NCBI RefSeq assembly: GCF_016756495.1
Contig: NZ_AP023245.1
Location: 124,001 to 188,000, forward strand
DNA: 64,000 nucleotides
Source of the DNA: Mesorhizobium sp. 113-3-3
Lineage (GTDB): Bacteria; Pseudomonadota; Alphaproteobacteria; Rhizobiales; Rhizobiaceae
Reading direction: 5' to 3'
Each line of letters starts with the position of its first letter. Positions within the stretch are counted from its first letter, which is position 1. Of this stretch, positions 1 through 8,444 are shown piece by piece. The position numbers and the translations under genes were made by a program. The notes beneath the pieces are model-generated. The model was not told the DNA's origin. It worked only from the letters and a program-made list of their open reading frames with translations, and made no database searches.

Positions 1-280
1 CACGACGACACCGGTCCGATAGATGTGGCGCTCCAGCCAAACGAGCCGATACGCGCAGCCATTTCGCCGGCGCTGCCAAACGCGGCGCTCGCCCTGTCCT
101 TGCTGGATGGTTCCAAGATATCCCCCGAAATGTCGAACCCGACAAAACGGTGCAAGCCGGTTTTGGTTGCACGGCGACGCGTCATGGCAGAGGCGTCGCA
201 TTCAAGCGGAACCGTTATCGACATCGCTGTTCAACTTTTTCCTTGAACGCACGTTGTGTCCTGAAACTGAGGAGACAACA
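1..280. other. Left edge, no supported gene
   Basis: I see no recognisable protein family on either strand. The short open frames here have no ribosome binding site and no motif. A GGAAC box at 208-212 is followed by GTT at 229-231. That is one base shorter than the promoter spacing seen repeatedly elsewhere in this window, so it is only a weak promoter candidate for the SDR gene. Confidence 0.4.
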
Positions 281-1258
281 ATGCCGATTTTAACCAAGAC
301 CGACACGTCCAAAACGACGCGAAAGCAAAACCGCATACAACGCAAAGTCGACGCGGACGATCAGGCCAAGCCAAAAACGAAACCAGTTGGCGCTATGCAG
401 GCCGGCGCGCGAAAGTACCCGGCACCGCCTTTTCCCAAGCAGCACCATCCAAAACCTGGCCATGAGGCAGAAATCAAGCCGGCCCCGCTATACGACGCGC
501 CATTCTGGCGTGGCTCGGGCAAACTAGAAGGCAGGGTCGCGCTGGTAACTGGCGGGGATTCCGGCATCGGGCGTGCCGTTGCCGTCCTTTACGCTCGCGA
601 AGGCGCCGATGTCGCAATCGTCTATCTTTCCGAGGATGGCGACGCGCAAGTGACGAAGCGGGCGGTGGAAGGCGAGGGGCGTAGATGCATCGCGCTCCGC
701 GGTGATGTCGCCGACCGCTCCTTTTGCCGCAAAGCAGTAGCCAGCACGGTCAAGCAATTGGGAAGCTTGGATGTGCTCGTCAACAACGCAGCGTTCCAGG
801 TGCATTCAAGCGACTTCGCCGACCTGAGCGAGGAGCATTTCGACACCACGCTGAAGACAAACCTGTACGGCTATTTCCATATGGCACAGGAAGCGGTGGC
901 GTACATGAAGCCGGGCTCCGCGATCGTCAACACCGGATCGATAACCGGGATCGACGGATCAAAGGAGTTGGTGGATTACTCGATGACCAAGGGCGGGATT
1001 CACGCTTTCACACGGGCGCTATCAGGCAATCTGATCGACAAGGGAATCCGCGTGAACGCCGTCGCGCCGGGCCCGGTCTGGACACCGCTCAATCCATCTG
1101 AAAAGCAAGCGGGCGATGTTTCAAAGTTCGGCGCAAAAACGCCGATGAAACGACCCGCGCAACCGGAGGAGATTGCTCCTGCCTATGTCTTCCTGGCGTC
1201 ACCGCAATGCTCCAGCTACATCACCGGAGAGATTCTGCCTGTGATAGGCGGCTATTGA
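281..1258 (+). CDS. SDR family NAD(P)-dependent oxidoreductase, general-stress type
   Basis: A 325-residue classical short-chain dehydrogenase with a basic, proline-rich N-terminal extension of about 80 residues. The extension is typical of the YghA/GSP39 subgroup. The Rossmann motif TGGDSGIG lies near residue 90, an NNAA motif is in the middle, and the catalytic Ser with YSMTK lies near residues 220-237. It probably reduces a small carbonyl substrate with NAD(P)H in the cytosol; the substrate is unknown. The ATG at 281 is preceded by GGAG with a six-base spacer. The reading frame stays open upstream to position 23, but that part has no ribosome binding site and does not look like the family. 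This subgroup is commonly induced in stationary phase or stress in other bacteria, which fits the neighbourhood. Confidence 0.93.
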   Translation: MPILTKTDTSKTTRKQNRIQRKVDADDQAKPKTKPVGAMQAGARKYPAPPFPKQHHPKPGHEAEIKPAPLYDAPFWRGSGKLEGRVALVTGGDSGIGRAVAVLYAREGADVAIVYLSEDGDAQVTKRAVEGEGRRCIALRGDVADRSFCRKAVASTVKQLGSLDVLVNNAAFQVHSSDFADLSEEHFDTTLKTNLYGYFHMAQEAVAYMKPGSAIVNTGSITGIDGSKELVDYSMTKGGIHAFTRALSGNLIDKGIRVNAVAPGPVWTPLNPSEKQAGDVSKFGAKTPMKRPAQPEEIAPAYVFLASPQCSSYITGEILPVIGGY

Positions 1259-2129
1259 TGAATCGCGTTGCCACGAACGGTTTGAATGCACTGCAAGTTG
1301 AGCGACCCTTCATTGATTACCGATCTCGCCGATACAGGGCGCTGGAGAATGCATAGGTATATGCGATGTTCATGGCGCCAATGATGCCGCTGTTGGAACT
1401 CCAAGCGCAATCCAAGGCCGATGACGAAACTGTACTCAGCGCGCTGGTTTTTGCCTGGCTAAGGGCTTGCAGAAAGCCATAAATTGAATGAACGCGCCCA
1501 AAGCCGGAAACAGCGCCAAGCGAAGCGGGTCAATGCCGCAGCGGGTGCGAAGATCGGTGTCACTGAAATGCAGGCCTCGACGCATGGGTGCACCCCCTGG
1601 GATGCGCGTCGACGGCATCGGTCCGACAAGCGTGACAAACCCCGGCAAATCAGCCTGCCCACTCCGAGGCTCAGGGCGGCTGGCGCCCAGATATAACCAG
1701 TCAGATGGCGCGCATGAAGATGCGCTGCGTCGACGTTCTGGTCAGTTTGGTTCCCGATGACCACGATCTTCGGCAACTGATCGCTCGGCGCTAGCCGTTG
1801 AAGCCAAGCCACGTCGTTGTCACGGTGGTTGTTCAGCGGAACACATTATCGAGGAAACTGGCGCCTCTCGACGCCTCTCTGGAATTGGCAAGCTGGCCGA
1901 ACCAGCTTCATGGACCTTGTCGACGATCCGATAGTAGACCATCGCTTCCACCCGAGGGAGCAGAGACGCGAGAAAAGAAACGCTCATGGTGGCACTGACT
2001 GGCCGATGAAAAAGGAATGGAAGATTGCCGGTTAGGTGTTCGTCACTGCGCAGCAGCTGGGCGGCCGGCCGCTCAAGCGTCATTGCGTGACAGCCCCGCG
2101 GGGGATGACCGTCACCTCTTTTTAAAGAG
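1259..2129. other. Gene-free stretch of about 870 bp
   Basis: There are several overlapping open frames on both strands, for example 1459-1812 on the minus strand, but none has a recognisable motif or ribosome binding site. It may be decayed coding sequence. I found no RNA gene or repeat. Confidence 0.4.
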
Positions 2130-2154
2130 GGAACCATTGAAAATGCTGTCCGTT
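2130..2154 (+). promoter_or_regulatory. EcfG/RpoE2-type stress promoter of the kaiC-like operon
   Basis: GGAAC at 2130-2134, sixteen bases, then CGTT at 2151-2154. This matches the GGAAC-N16/17-CGTT consensus known for alphaproteobacterial EcfG sigma factors. It lies inside the longest reading frame of the next gene, so translation should begin downstream of about 2160. Confidence 0.65.
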
Positions 2155-2184
2155 AAGGGGGCACGACAGGCATGCGGGGACAAC

Positions 2185-3672
2185 GTGGATCAAGACGACG
2201 CTTCACCAATATCATCCGGCGTGCAAGGCCTCGACTATGTGCTGCGAGGCGGCTACGCAAAATTCCGTTCACATCTTGTAGAGGGCAGGCCTGGTTCAGG
2301 AAAGACGACACTTGGTCTGCAGTTTCTGATCAAAGGCGCGGCGGATGGCGAGAAGTGCCTCTACATAACGCTATCCGAAAGCAAGCGCGAATTGCACTCG
2401 GTCGCAAAACGGCATGGGTTTTCTCTTGACGGGATCGAAATCCTCGAGCTGGTCCCACCGGAACTGAGCCTCGATCCATCGCAGTTACAGACTCTGGTTC
2501 ATTCGTCCGATCTTGAGCTCGGTGAGACCGTGCAGTCCGCGCTCGCCGAGATCGAGCGCATAAAGCCGGATCGCGTGGTGTTCGATTCTCTGTCGGAAAT
2601 TCGCCTCTTGTCGCAAGGCTCGTTACGCTATCGCCGGCAGGTTCTTGCTTTGAAAAGCTTTTTCCTTCTCAACAATGCGACGGTGCTTCTGCTTGACGAT
2701 CTCACGGCTGAACATGACGATCTCAACCTGCACTCCATCAGTCATGGCGTTATCCGGATGGAACAGCTTTCGCCGATTTACGGCGGAGAGCGGCGGCGGC
2801 TGCGCATCATCAAAATGCGCGGCGTACAAATTCGCGGCGGCTTCCACGATTTCGTCATTCGACCGGGCGGCGTGATGGTATTTCCGCGCTTGGTTGCCTC
2901 CGAACATGAGATGGCCGAGCATGGATCGCCTGCTACCGGCAACGGTTCTATAGACACGCTCGTGGGTGGCGGGCTGGACCGCGGCACCAGCACCCTCCTG
3001 ATGGGCCCTTCAGGTGTCGGCAAGTCGACCATCGCGTGCAGCTATTGTCATGCCGCTCTCAAGCGCGGCGAACATGTGCTGGTGCTGTTGTTCGATGAAA
3101 CCAAGCGGATATTCCTGGCGCGCGCATCGGGCCTCGGCATGGATCTGGGGCCATTCGCCGAAAAAGGAAGCTTGCTGCTGGAACAGATCGATCCGGCGGA
3201 ATTGTCGCCGGGTGAATTGTCCTCGCGCATTCAGTCTGCTGTGGACCGCTCGAATGCAAGGATCGTCGTTATCGACAGCCTGACCGGATACCTCAACGCT
3301 ATGTCGGAGGAGCAGCATCTTGTGCTTCAGATGCACGAGATCCTGACATATCTTAATCAAAAGGGCGTCGTGACGATCCTGTTGTTGGCCAATCATGGGC
3401 TGATCGGGCAAATGTCCGCCCCCGTCGACATGACCTATCTCTGCGATTCCATAATGCTCCTGCGCTTTTTTGAAAGCGGCGGCCGTCTGAGACGGGCTAT
3501 TTCCGTGGTCAAGAAGCGCGTCGGACCGCATGAGGACACCATTCGCGAATTCAAGATAAGCGCAACCGGCCTGTCCGTCGGTGAACCATTGGAGGAGTTC
3601 CGGGGGATACTGACTGGCGTGCCCACCTACGAGGGAAAGCGCGGCAACCTGTTGCAAGATAAGGCATCATAA
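2185..3672 (+). CDS. KaiC-like RecA-superfamily ATPase
   Basis: A 495-residue protein with two tandem KaiC/RAD55-type P-loop domains. The first Walker A is GRPGSGKTT at residues 34-42 and the second is GPSGVGKST near 274-281. Walker B strands read VVFDSLSE and IVVIDSLTG. Such proteins occur in many non-cyanobacteria as signalling ATPases coupled to histidine kinases, without a KaiA/KaiB clock. I chose GTG 2185, preceded by GGGGA, because a promoter-like site (2130-2154) overlaps the alternative ATG at 2143, and because family members usually start close to the SSGVQGLD motif. The downstream kinase gene overlaps the stop codon by one base (TAATG), so the two are translationally coupled. It probably binds and hydrolyses ATP in the cytosol; its output is unknown. 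Confidence 0.88.
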   Translation: MDQDDASPISSGVQGLDYVLRGGYAKFRSHLVEGRPGSGKTTLGLQFLIKGAADGEKCLYITLSESKRELHSVAKRHGFSLDGIEILELVPPELSLDPSQLQTLVHSSDLELGETVQSALAEIERIKPDRVVFDSLSEIRLLSQGSLRYRRQVLALKSFFLLNNATVLLLDDLTAEHDDLNLHSISHGVIRMEQLSPIYGGERRRLRIIKMRGVQIRGGFHDFVIRPGGVMVFPRLVASEHEMAEHGSPATGNGSIDTLVGGGLDRGTSTLLMGPSGVGKSTIACSYCHAALKRGEHVLVLLFDETKRIFLARASGLGMDLGPFAEKGSLLLEQIDPAELSPGELSSRIQSAVDRSNARIVVIDSLTGYLNAMSEEQHLVLQMHEILTYLNQKGVVTILLLANHGLIGQMSAPVDMTYLCDSIMLLRFFESGGRLRRAISVVKKRVGPHEDTIREFKISATGLSVGEPLEEFRGILTGVPTYEGKRGNLLQDKAS

Positions 3673-4709
3673 TGCCCTCGGAAAGCAGTGTGCTCGTATT
3701 GGCACCAGTCGGCCGCGACGCGAAGGTCGCGTCGGCAATCCTTACGGGACACGGTATCAAGTCTCAAATCTGCGCGACGCTGGACGAGGCAGTTCCGCTC
3801 TTGGACCAGGCCCAGTGCTTTTTGGTTGCCGAAGAGGCCTTGATCAGTTCTGATCGAAATCAGCTTGCATCCTGGCTCAATCATCAACCGGCGTGGTCCG
3901 ATTTTCCGATCGTGTTGCTGACGATGCGGGGAACGGAGATGGACAAACGCCTCGCCTTTCTGGACCGCTATCTGATCGTTCTCGAGAGGCCCTTCCTGGC
4001 GTCGAGCCTGGCAAATTCGGTGCGCTCGGCTCTGCGTGCCCGCGCCCGTCAGCTTGAGGTCAAATCATATATTGAACAGAAGCAAGAGGTCGCGGACCGG
4101 CAGAAACTGCTGATCAGGGAGCTCCATCATCGCGTCAAAAACACGTTGGCAAATGTCCGGGCGATGATGGGGGCAACCGCCAGATCGAGTGGCAGCGTGG
4201 ATGATTTCGTGCGCGATTTCTCCGCCAGGATCGTCTCTCTCGCCGACACGCATTCGATTCTGACCGATGACTATTGGCAGATGGCTTCGTTGCACAAGCT
4301 CCTGGAGTCGGAACTGCGCCACTACGATACGACCAACAAGTCCCGTGTAGCCCTCGAAGGGCCAAGCGTTGCACTGGTCGCCGATATCGCGATCCCGATC
4401 GGGATGGCCTTTCATGAACTCGCGTCCAACTCATCGAAATATGGCGCGTTGTCCCGCCCCACCGGGCGTCTCGACGTCCGGTGGTCGGTGAGCAATTCGC
4501 AAGACGAGCGAATGCTCAATCTGGATTGGCTTGAAAAGGGCGGGCCTAAGGTCGAGCAACCAAGGCGGCGCGGTTTTGGTACGACTCTGCTGGAGAAAGT
4601 AGTCGCGGTGCAGTGCCAGGCCGAGGTTGAGTTAACCTATCATCCTGACGGCCTTCGGTTTGCAATGACCTTGCCGCTACGCGACACCAGGCTGGTCCCG
4701 GCCTATTGA
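3672..4709 (+). CDS. HWE-family histidine kinase with N-terminal receiver-like domain
   Basis: A 345-residue soluble kinase. Residues 1-115 form a receiver-like fold without a convincing phospho-acceptor aspartate pocket. A short helical linker follows, then the HWE core: LHHRVKN with the phosphorylatable His at about 153, the HELASNSSKYGAL N-box, and the WLE element in LDWLEKGG that gives the family its name, followed by GFGTTLLE. HWE kinases commonly feed the PhyR-EcfG stress cascade or light and redox signalling in rhizobia. It overlaps the kaiC-like gene by one base, so the two products probably work together, perhaps with KaiC modulating the kinase. There is no transmembrane segment, so the input is cytosolic. 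Confidence 0.88.
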   Translation: MPSESSVLVLAPVGRDAKVASAILTGHGIKSQICATLDEAVPLLDQAQCFLVAEEALISSDRNQLASWLNHQPAWSDFPIVLLTMRGTEMDKRLAFLDRYLIVLERPFLASSLANSVRSALRARARQLEVKSYIEQKQEVADRQKLLIRELHHRVKNTLANVRAMMGATARSSGSVDDFVRDFSARIVSLADTHSILTDDYWQMASLHKLLESELRHYDTTNKSRVALEGPSVALVADIAIPIGMAFHELASNSSKYGALSRPTGRLDVRWSVSNSQDERMLNLDWLEKGGPKVEQPRRRGFGTTLLEKVVAVQCQAEVELTYHPDGLRFAMTLPLRDTRLVPAY

Positions 4710-4797
4710 CCTCTGCAGGTGGAGCCCTGCTTCGGTGCTGGCCTATCAGCCCATCGCTGATACTGATGCCTTAGGCGTAAAACGACATCGGATCCAG

Positions 4798-5290
4798 GGA
4801 GGCCAGAGGCGATCGAGAAGCTGCTCGATACGCCCGAACTCGCCACCGCGCTGGAGAGCAAACAATTCAAGACATTCTCGATCAGTGCCTATTGCGATCG
4901 CCGTTTCAGACCTCATCGAGACGGAGCGCGTCGTATATGACAACCCTGAGTTCGAAAAGCTATAAGGCCTGAAGTCTTGAAGTCTCGCAGCGCAGAAGGA
5001 CAAGGCGCTGGCCGAGTGCGTTGTCAATGAAACTGATCTCGTGGGGATCCGCAGCGCGGCGTCGGTGGACCGGCAGTCGTTGACGTCCACCACGGTGAAG
5101 AGGCGCCCTCAGGAAAGCGTGCGCGAGAAGGATACCTTGCTGCGGGAGCTGCGACATCGGGTAAAGAACAATCTCCAGATGATGACCGCGCTCATCCGGC
5201 TGGAGAGGGCCGTCAGCTGGCGTTCGCGGAAGCGTTGCGATGTAAGCCTACCGCACGCCGAAGGGACAAGAAGGCGGACGACCGCCGGGT
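4798..5290 (+). pseudogene. Remnant of a PAS / HisKA_2 sensor kinase
   Basis: Three frames carry successive pieces of one sensor kinase. The first is an N-terminal helix (KLLDTPELATALESKQF, around 4818). The second is the start of a PAS domain (PIAIAVSDLIETERVVYDN, frame of 4735-4965). The third is the dimerisation/phosphoacceptor helix LLRELRHRVKNNLQMM near 5140-5190. The kinase ATPase domain is missing and the frame collapses after about 5210. At least two indels and a C-terminal loss are needed to explain this. It sits directly behind an intact HWE kinase and may be the decayed partner of that system. Confidence 0.75.
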
Positions 5291-5350
5291 GATCGCGTCC
5301 AGCCGTAGCGGTGATCCGGTCAGCGGCGGATCCTTTATTCCTCTGGGGCA

Positions 5351-5375
5351 GGAACCGCTTGATGATAGCGAAGTT
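5351..5375 (+). promoter_or_regulatory. EcfG-type stress promoter
   Basis: GGAAC at 5351-5355, sixteen bases, then AGTT at 5372-5375, ending 28 bases before the ATG of the membrane operon. A ribosome binding site AGGAG lies between promoter and start. Confidence 0.6.
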
Positions 5376-5403
5376 CAATTCCCAGGAACAGGAGTGAAAC
5401 ATC

Positions 5404-5925
5404 ATGGACACGCCAACTACCGACGACTTTACGGGACCGGGTACCAACGAGAACGGCTGGCGGGGCAACGAGGGTGCGGAACGTGCCGCGACGAGCAAAG
5501 AAGCTTTGGGAAAGCTCAAGACAAGTGCGGCGGAGACCGCGTCGCATCTGAAGAATGCCGCCGCCTCCGTCTCGGGCGAAGCCAAGGATTATGCCGGGTC
5601 TGTTGCCGCTGAGGCCGCGGGCGCCTTCAAGGAGGCAGTCGAGGCAAATAAGACGGCCGGCGCCGATGCTATCGCGAATATCGCCCACTCCGTCAAGGAC
5701 GCGGCGGACGGCATCGAAAAGCAGGCGCCCCAGGTCGCAAGCATGGTGCGCAGTGCTGCCGAAGGTGTCGAGCGCATCTCAACCGATATCAGGGACCGCA
5801 ACGTCGGCGAGTTGCTCGATTCCGTCACGAAATTCGCGCAGCGTCAGCCAGCCGCGTTTTTCGGCGTCGGTATCCTCGCCGGCGTTGTCCTCACGCGGAT
5901 GATGCGAAACTCCGATCGGTCCTAA
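5404..5925 (+). CDS. YqjD/DUF883-like protein with C-terminal membrane anchor
   Basis: A 173-residue protein. After a polar N-terminus it is almost entirely an alanine-rich amphipathic helix with regularly spaced Lys and Glu (residues about 30-145). It ends with one transmembrane segment, AAFFGVGILAGVVLTRMM. This is the layout of ElaB/YqjD proteins, inner-membrane anchored and, in E. coli, stationary-phase and ribosome associated; it also resembles LEA-type helical stress proteins. It is the first gene of a three-gene unit whose order (YqjD-like, YqjE/holin-like, third membrane protein) resembles E. coli yqjD-yqjE-yqjK. It is preceded by a good ribosome binding site and an EcfG-type promoter. 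The family assignment rests on composition and architecture rather than on a diagnostic motif. Confidence 0.82.
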   Translation: MDTPTTDDFTGPGTNENGWRGNEGAERAATSKEALGKLKTSAAETASHLKNAAASVSGEAKDYAGSVAAEAAGAFKEAVEANKTAGADAIANIAHSVKDAADGIEKQAPQVASMVRSAAEGVERISTDIRDRNVGELLDSVTKFAQRQPAAFFGVGILAGVVLTRMMRNSDRS

Positions 5926-5939
5926 GAAGGATCATTCGC

Positions 5940-6353
5940 ATGGATGATGGAATGGATCACCGGCCCTTCGGGAGCGTGCTCGGCCAAGCGCTAAGCCAAT
6001 TCGGCTCGTTGATGCGCCTCGATCTGCGTCTGCTCGAGGCGGAAATGCGAGCCAAGTCCACGGCGCTCGCGTCCTCGGGCGCCTGTGGGATGGCCGCCGC
6101 CATGTTTTTTGCGCTGGCGGGGTTCGCTCTGGTTCAGTGTCTCATCCTTGCAATGATCTTTTTAGGAATTGGCCCAATGCTCGCCTGTCTGGTTGTCGCG
6201 CTCCTTTTGATAGGGGCAGGCTCGATGTCCCTTTATCTTGCCAAGCGGGCGCTGACCGGCTGGACCATCACGCCCGTCGAGACGGTCAATCAGGTTCGGA
6301 CCGACCTCGCGGCCTTGAAGCAGGGAATACGCTATGGTTCAACCCAGCAATGA
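5940..6353 (+). CDS. YqjE-like / phage-holin-superfamily membrane protein
   Basis: A 137-residue inner-membrane protein. An N-terminal amphipathic helix (residues 10-45, with SLMRLDLRLLEAEMR) is followed by two closely spaced hydrophobic hairpin segments (about 48-75 and 80-102) and a polar C-terminal helix. This is the pattern of the YqjE/Phage_holin_3_6 group. It starts 14 bases after the preceding gene and its end overlaps the next gene by 20 bases, so the three are one operon. The role is unknown; members are thought to shape or stabilise the membrane and are not lysis holins in this context. Confidence 0.82.
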   Translation: MDDGMDHRPFGSVLGQALSQFGSLMRLDLRLLEAEMRAKSTALASSGACGMAAAMFFALAGFALVQCLILAMIFLGIGPMLACLVVALLLIGAGSMSLYLAKRALTGWTITPVETVNQVRTDLAALKQGIRYGSTQQ

Positions 6354-6993
6354 AATCAGCGATATACTGGTGCAGAGCCGAGCCGAACGGCAAGCTCTGT
6401 TAGGCCCGCTGAGCGAGGTGAGCCGCCGGCTGCAACCCAGACATTTGGCGGACGTTTCCTCCCAATACGCCAGACAGAAAGTCGCCGCGGTGGTCGGGGG
6501 GATTTCGGATGCCGTCAAGGAGAATGGCGGAATAGCGGCCGCCGTGGCAGTGGGAGCAGTCGCTGTTTTTGATGCAGGACGAAGGAGTGCTGACGGCAAT
6601 GCCCCTAACGGGCGCGTCGATGCAACGCAGGCGACATTGACGACCGGCGGAGATGCCCCTTCAGGGCTAAAAGGTTATAAGGCTAGCCCGCGTCGCGCCG
6701 TTACAAACCTTGATCGAGCCAAGATGATCGCCGGCTCGGCGGCAGGAGTGTTGGTTGGCTATGCCATTGGTCAAGCCTTTCAGCCAACGGCCAAAGAGCG
6801 CGCACTGTTCGGCGAGGCTGCCATCGAGGCTCAGGAGATCGCGGCTAAATTCGTCAGCGAGCACAAGCGCGGGGCAAAGATTGCAGCTGCCGAGGCCTTC
6901 GGCTTCGCGCGATACAGCGCCGCCTTCGTGGCGGTCCTGGCTGCGGCCGGCGACTTCGTCAGCAACGAAGAGATACCCCCTTCCGAAAAGTAA
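6334..6993 (+). CDS. Hypothetical membrane-associated protein, third gene of the operon
   Basis: A 219-residue protein that I cannot assign to a named family. A polar N-terminus is followed by a small-residue hydrophobic stretch (about 62-80, GGIAAAVAVGAVAVF), a linker, a second glycine-rich hydrophobic stretch (about 133-148, GSAAGVLVGYAIGQAF) and an alanine-rich C-terminal helix. The GxxxG-like segments suggest membrane helices. It overlaps the previous gene by 20 bases and occupies the position of the third protein in yqjD/E/K-type operons. I infer that it acts with the other two at the inner membrane. Confidence 0.75.
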   Translation: MVQPSNEISDILVQSRAERQALLGPLSEVSRRLQPRHLADVSSQYARQKVAAVVGGISDAVKENGGIAAAVAVGAVAVFDAGRRSADGNAPNGRVDATQATLTTGGDAPSGLKGYKASPRRAVTNLDRAKMIAGSAAGVLVGYAIGQAFQPTAKERALFGEAAIEAQEIAAKFVSEHKRGAKIAAAEAFGFARYSAAFVAVLAAAGDFVSNEEIPPSEK

Positions 6994-7002
6994 TCGTCAG
7001 GG

Positions 7003-7182
7003 TCAGGCACACTCGTTGCGTTCCGCAACCTCGACGCCGAGCCGGAACGCCTGGCCGTCCGCGTAGGAGCGGGCGTAACTTTCAGCCTCGAATGCTAATG
7101 TCAGCGCGTTGCCGTACGCCGTTACGCGGACCGTCCATTTTTTCTCGCGAATGATTTCGACGGCATGGTCGGGCGATCCCAT
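7003..7182 (-). CDS. Small conserved protein, YAxGQxxRLG family
   Basis: A 59-residue cytosolic protein convergent with the preceding operon. The start at 7182 is chosen because GGAGG lies five bases upstream; the open frame extends six codons further. Its C-terminal half, EAESYARSYADGQAFRLG, matches the C-terminus of the small protein at 12687-12884 (ALAYAEGQRIRLGL). The two are therefore paralogues or members of one small rhizobial family. The N-terminal part forms strands (WTVRVTAYG). Function unknown. Confidence 0.72.
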   Translation of the reverse strand: MGSPDHAVEIIREKKWTVRVTAYGNALTLAFEAESYARSYADGQAFRLGVEVAERNECA

Positions 7183-7436
7183 TATGTCCTCCACGATCAC
7201 CAGGGAAGGACACGAAGATAGCGTCGCAAAATTCGTTTGAACGCAAACAATCCGACCCGGCCGTGTCGCTGTGGCTGAAACCGCGCCTTAGGGTATTGAG
7301 CGCCGAGTGAGCTGCCTCCGGTATTGCCAGACCCAGCAATTGCGCGGGAGGTCAGTGCGAAGTCACTGTTTTCCGTGACGACCTAATGAAAGACTGCGCG
7401 CTCAAGCACTGCCTTACAGCGGCGGAGCCATTATTG

Positions 7437-7631
7437 CTAGTCTTTGTAGGATTTCGCACCTTCCTCAATCTTGCGCCAATCGTTTCCGTGCCGGCGTACC
7501 AGTGCTCGCGCTTAGGCCGGCGAAATGTCGTGCATCTCGACGATGTGTTTGACCTCGGCATCTTCCCCCTTCAACGGTCGACTGCGTATCTTTTGCGGCG
7601 ATCGCCTCGACCATCCTTTGTCCGCCATTGG
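7437..7631 (-). pseudogene. Small helical protein gene with an in-frame stop (DUF3606-like)
   Basis: Read from ATG 7631 the frame encodes a basic N-terminus and then EVKHIVEMHDISPA, a TAA stop, and continues in the same frame as ARALVRRHGNDWRKIEEGA to a TAG at 7437. The segment after the stop is a clean helix-turn-helix-like continuation with an HGND motif, as in the intact DUF3606 protein at 33964-34164. One or two base changes (a Gln codon to TAA) would explain the disruption. It could also be a functional truncated peptide, which I consider less likely. Confidence 0.6.
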
Positions 7632-7904
7632 TGCCTCGGCCGGGCGGCCTCCAGTTTCAGGTAGTGGCTGGCCTGTGGCGGCCGCTGCCGGCAAAGGGCC
7701 GGCGACAATGAACGTGACCCCGGCGGCTGCAGGCTTTGCGGACCGCTACAATTCTTTCCGCGCGAGGGATGCGACGCCGCGGACAATCTGGCGTCAGGGA
7801 GATGTTGCCGGTGATTCGAGCGGGATGATGGAACAGGCGCACGCGATCTACCGTGGACGACCGTCGAACGTTGAACCTGAGAGCACGCGACACTCGATCG
7901 CGGC

Positions 7905-8132
7905 GTGGAACCTTTTGGCCCTATCGAATGTTCATCGTGCAGGACGGGGTCAAAAGAAACCGACCCAGTTGTGGACGCCAGCCGGCAAGAGTTTTCCCCG
8001 GCGTATTGCCGGGCAGCTCGCGCACTATTGGACTGGTCCCAGGCCCGTTTGGCTGCGAAGTCAAACCTAAGCGAATCCACGATACGCGACTTTGAGAGCG
8101 CCGGAAAAGCTAGGGCGAACCCTTCGAATTAA
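7905..8132 (+). pseudogene. Truncated XRE-type helix-turn-helix regulator
   Basis: The last 45 residues read CRAARALLDWSQARLAAKSN followed by LSESTIRDFESAGKARANPSN. This is the core of a lambda-repressor/Cro-type HTH domain (helix 1, the SQ turn, the recognition helix STIRDFE). Family members normally continue with two or more helices and are preceded by a start close to the first helix. Here the frame stops right after the recognition helix and the N-terminal part looks non-native. It is either a very small HTH protein or a truncated remnant; I favour a remnant. Confidence 0.55.
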
Positions 8133-8400
8133 TCTTGACAGGAATTGCCACACGCTGCCCGCTAGAATTGTCATTCGTCCGATGGTGCAAGGCGATGGAT
8201 AAGGGCCAATCCATCGAGGCTCCGGCCGGCGCTTTTGAGCGTGTTCTTGGGTCTGGCTACCCACAGCCGGTAGACTGGCAACTCGAGACCGAAGTTGCAG
8301 TTCGACCTGTGCAGATGGGTAACTGTTCCCGGCCCACCAAGGGCACAGTGCACCGACATCTGCAACTTTTGCTAATGCAGCGAGATTTTATTGCGCCTAC

Positions 8401-8425
8401 GGACCTTTGCTCAAGGTAGCACGTT
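8401..8425 (+). promoter_or_regulatory. EcfG-like promoter of the Nramp-like operon
   Basis: GGACC at 8401-8405 (one mismatch to GGAAC), sixteen bases, then CGTT at 8422-8425, followed by the ATG at 8445. Confidence 0.45.
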
Positions 8426-8444
8426 AAAGGCAAGGCGACAGCCC

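Noticed and set aside
208..231. GGAAC box before the SDR gene as a further stress promoter
   Set aside because: GTT follows after sixteen bases without the extra base seen in the other sites, so the spacing is one base short.
1459..1812. 117-codon minus-strand open frame
   Set aside because: No ribosome binding site and no family motif; the composition changes along the frame.
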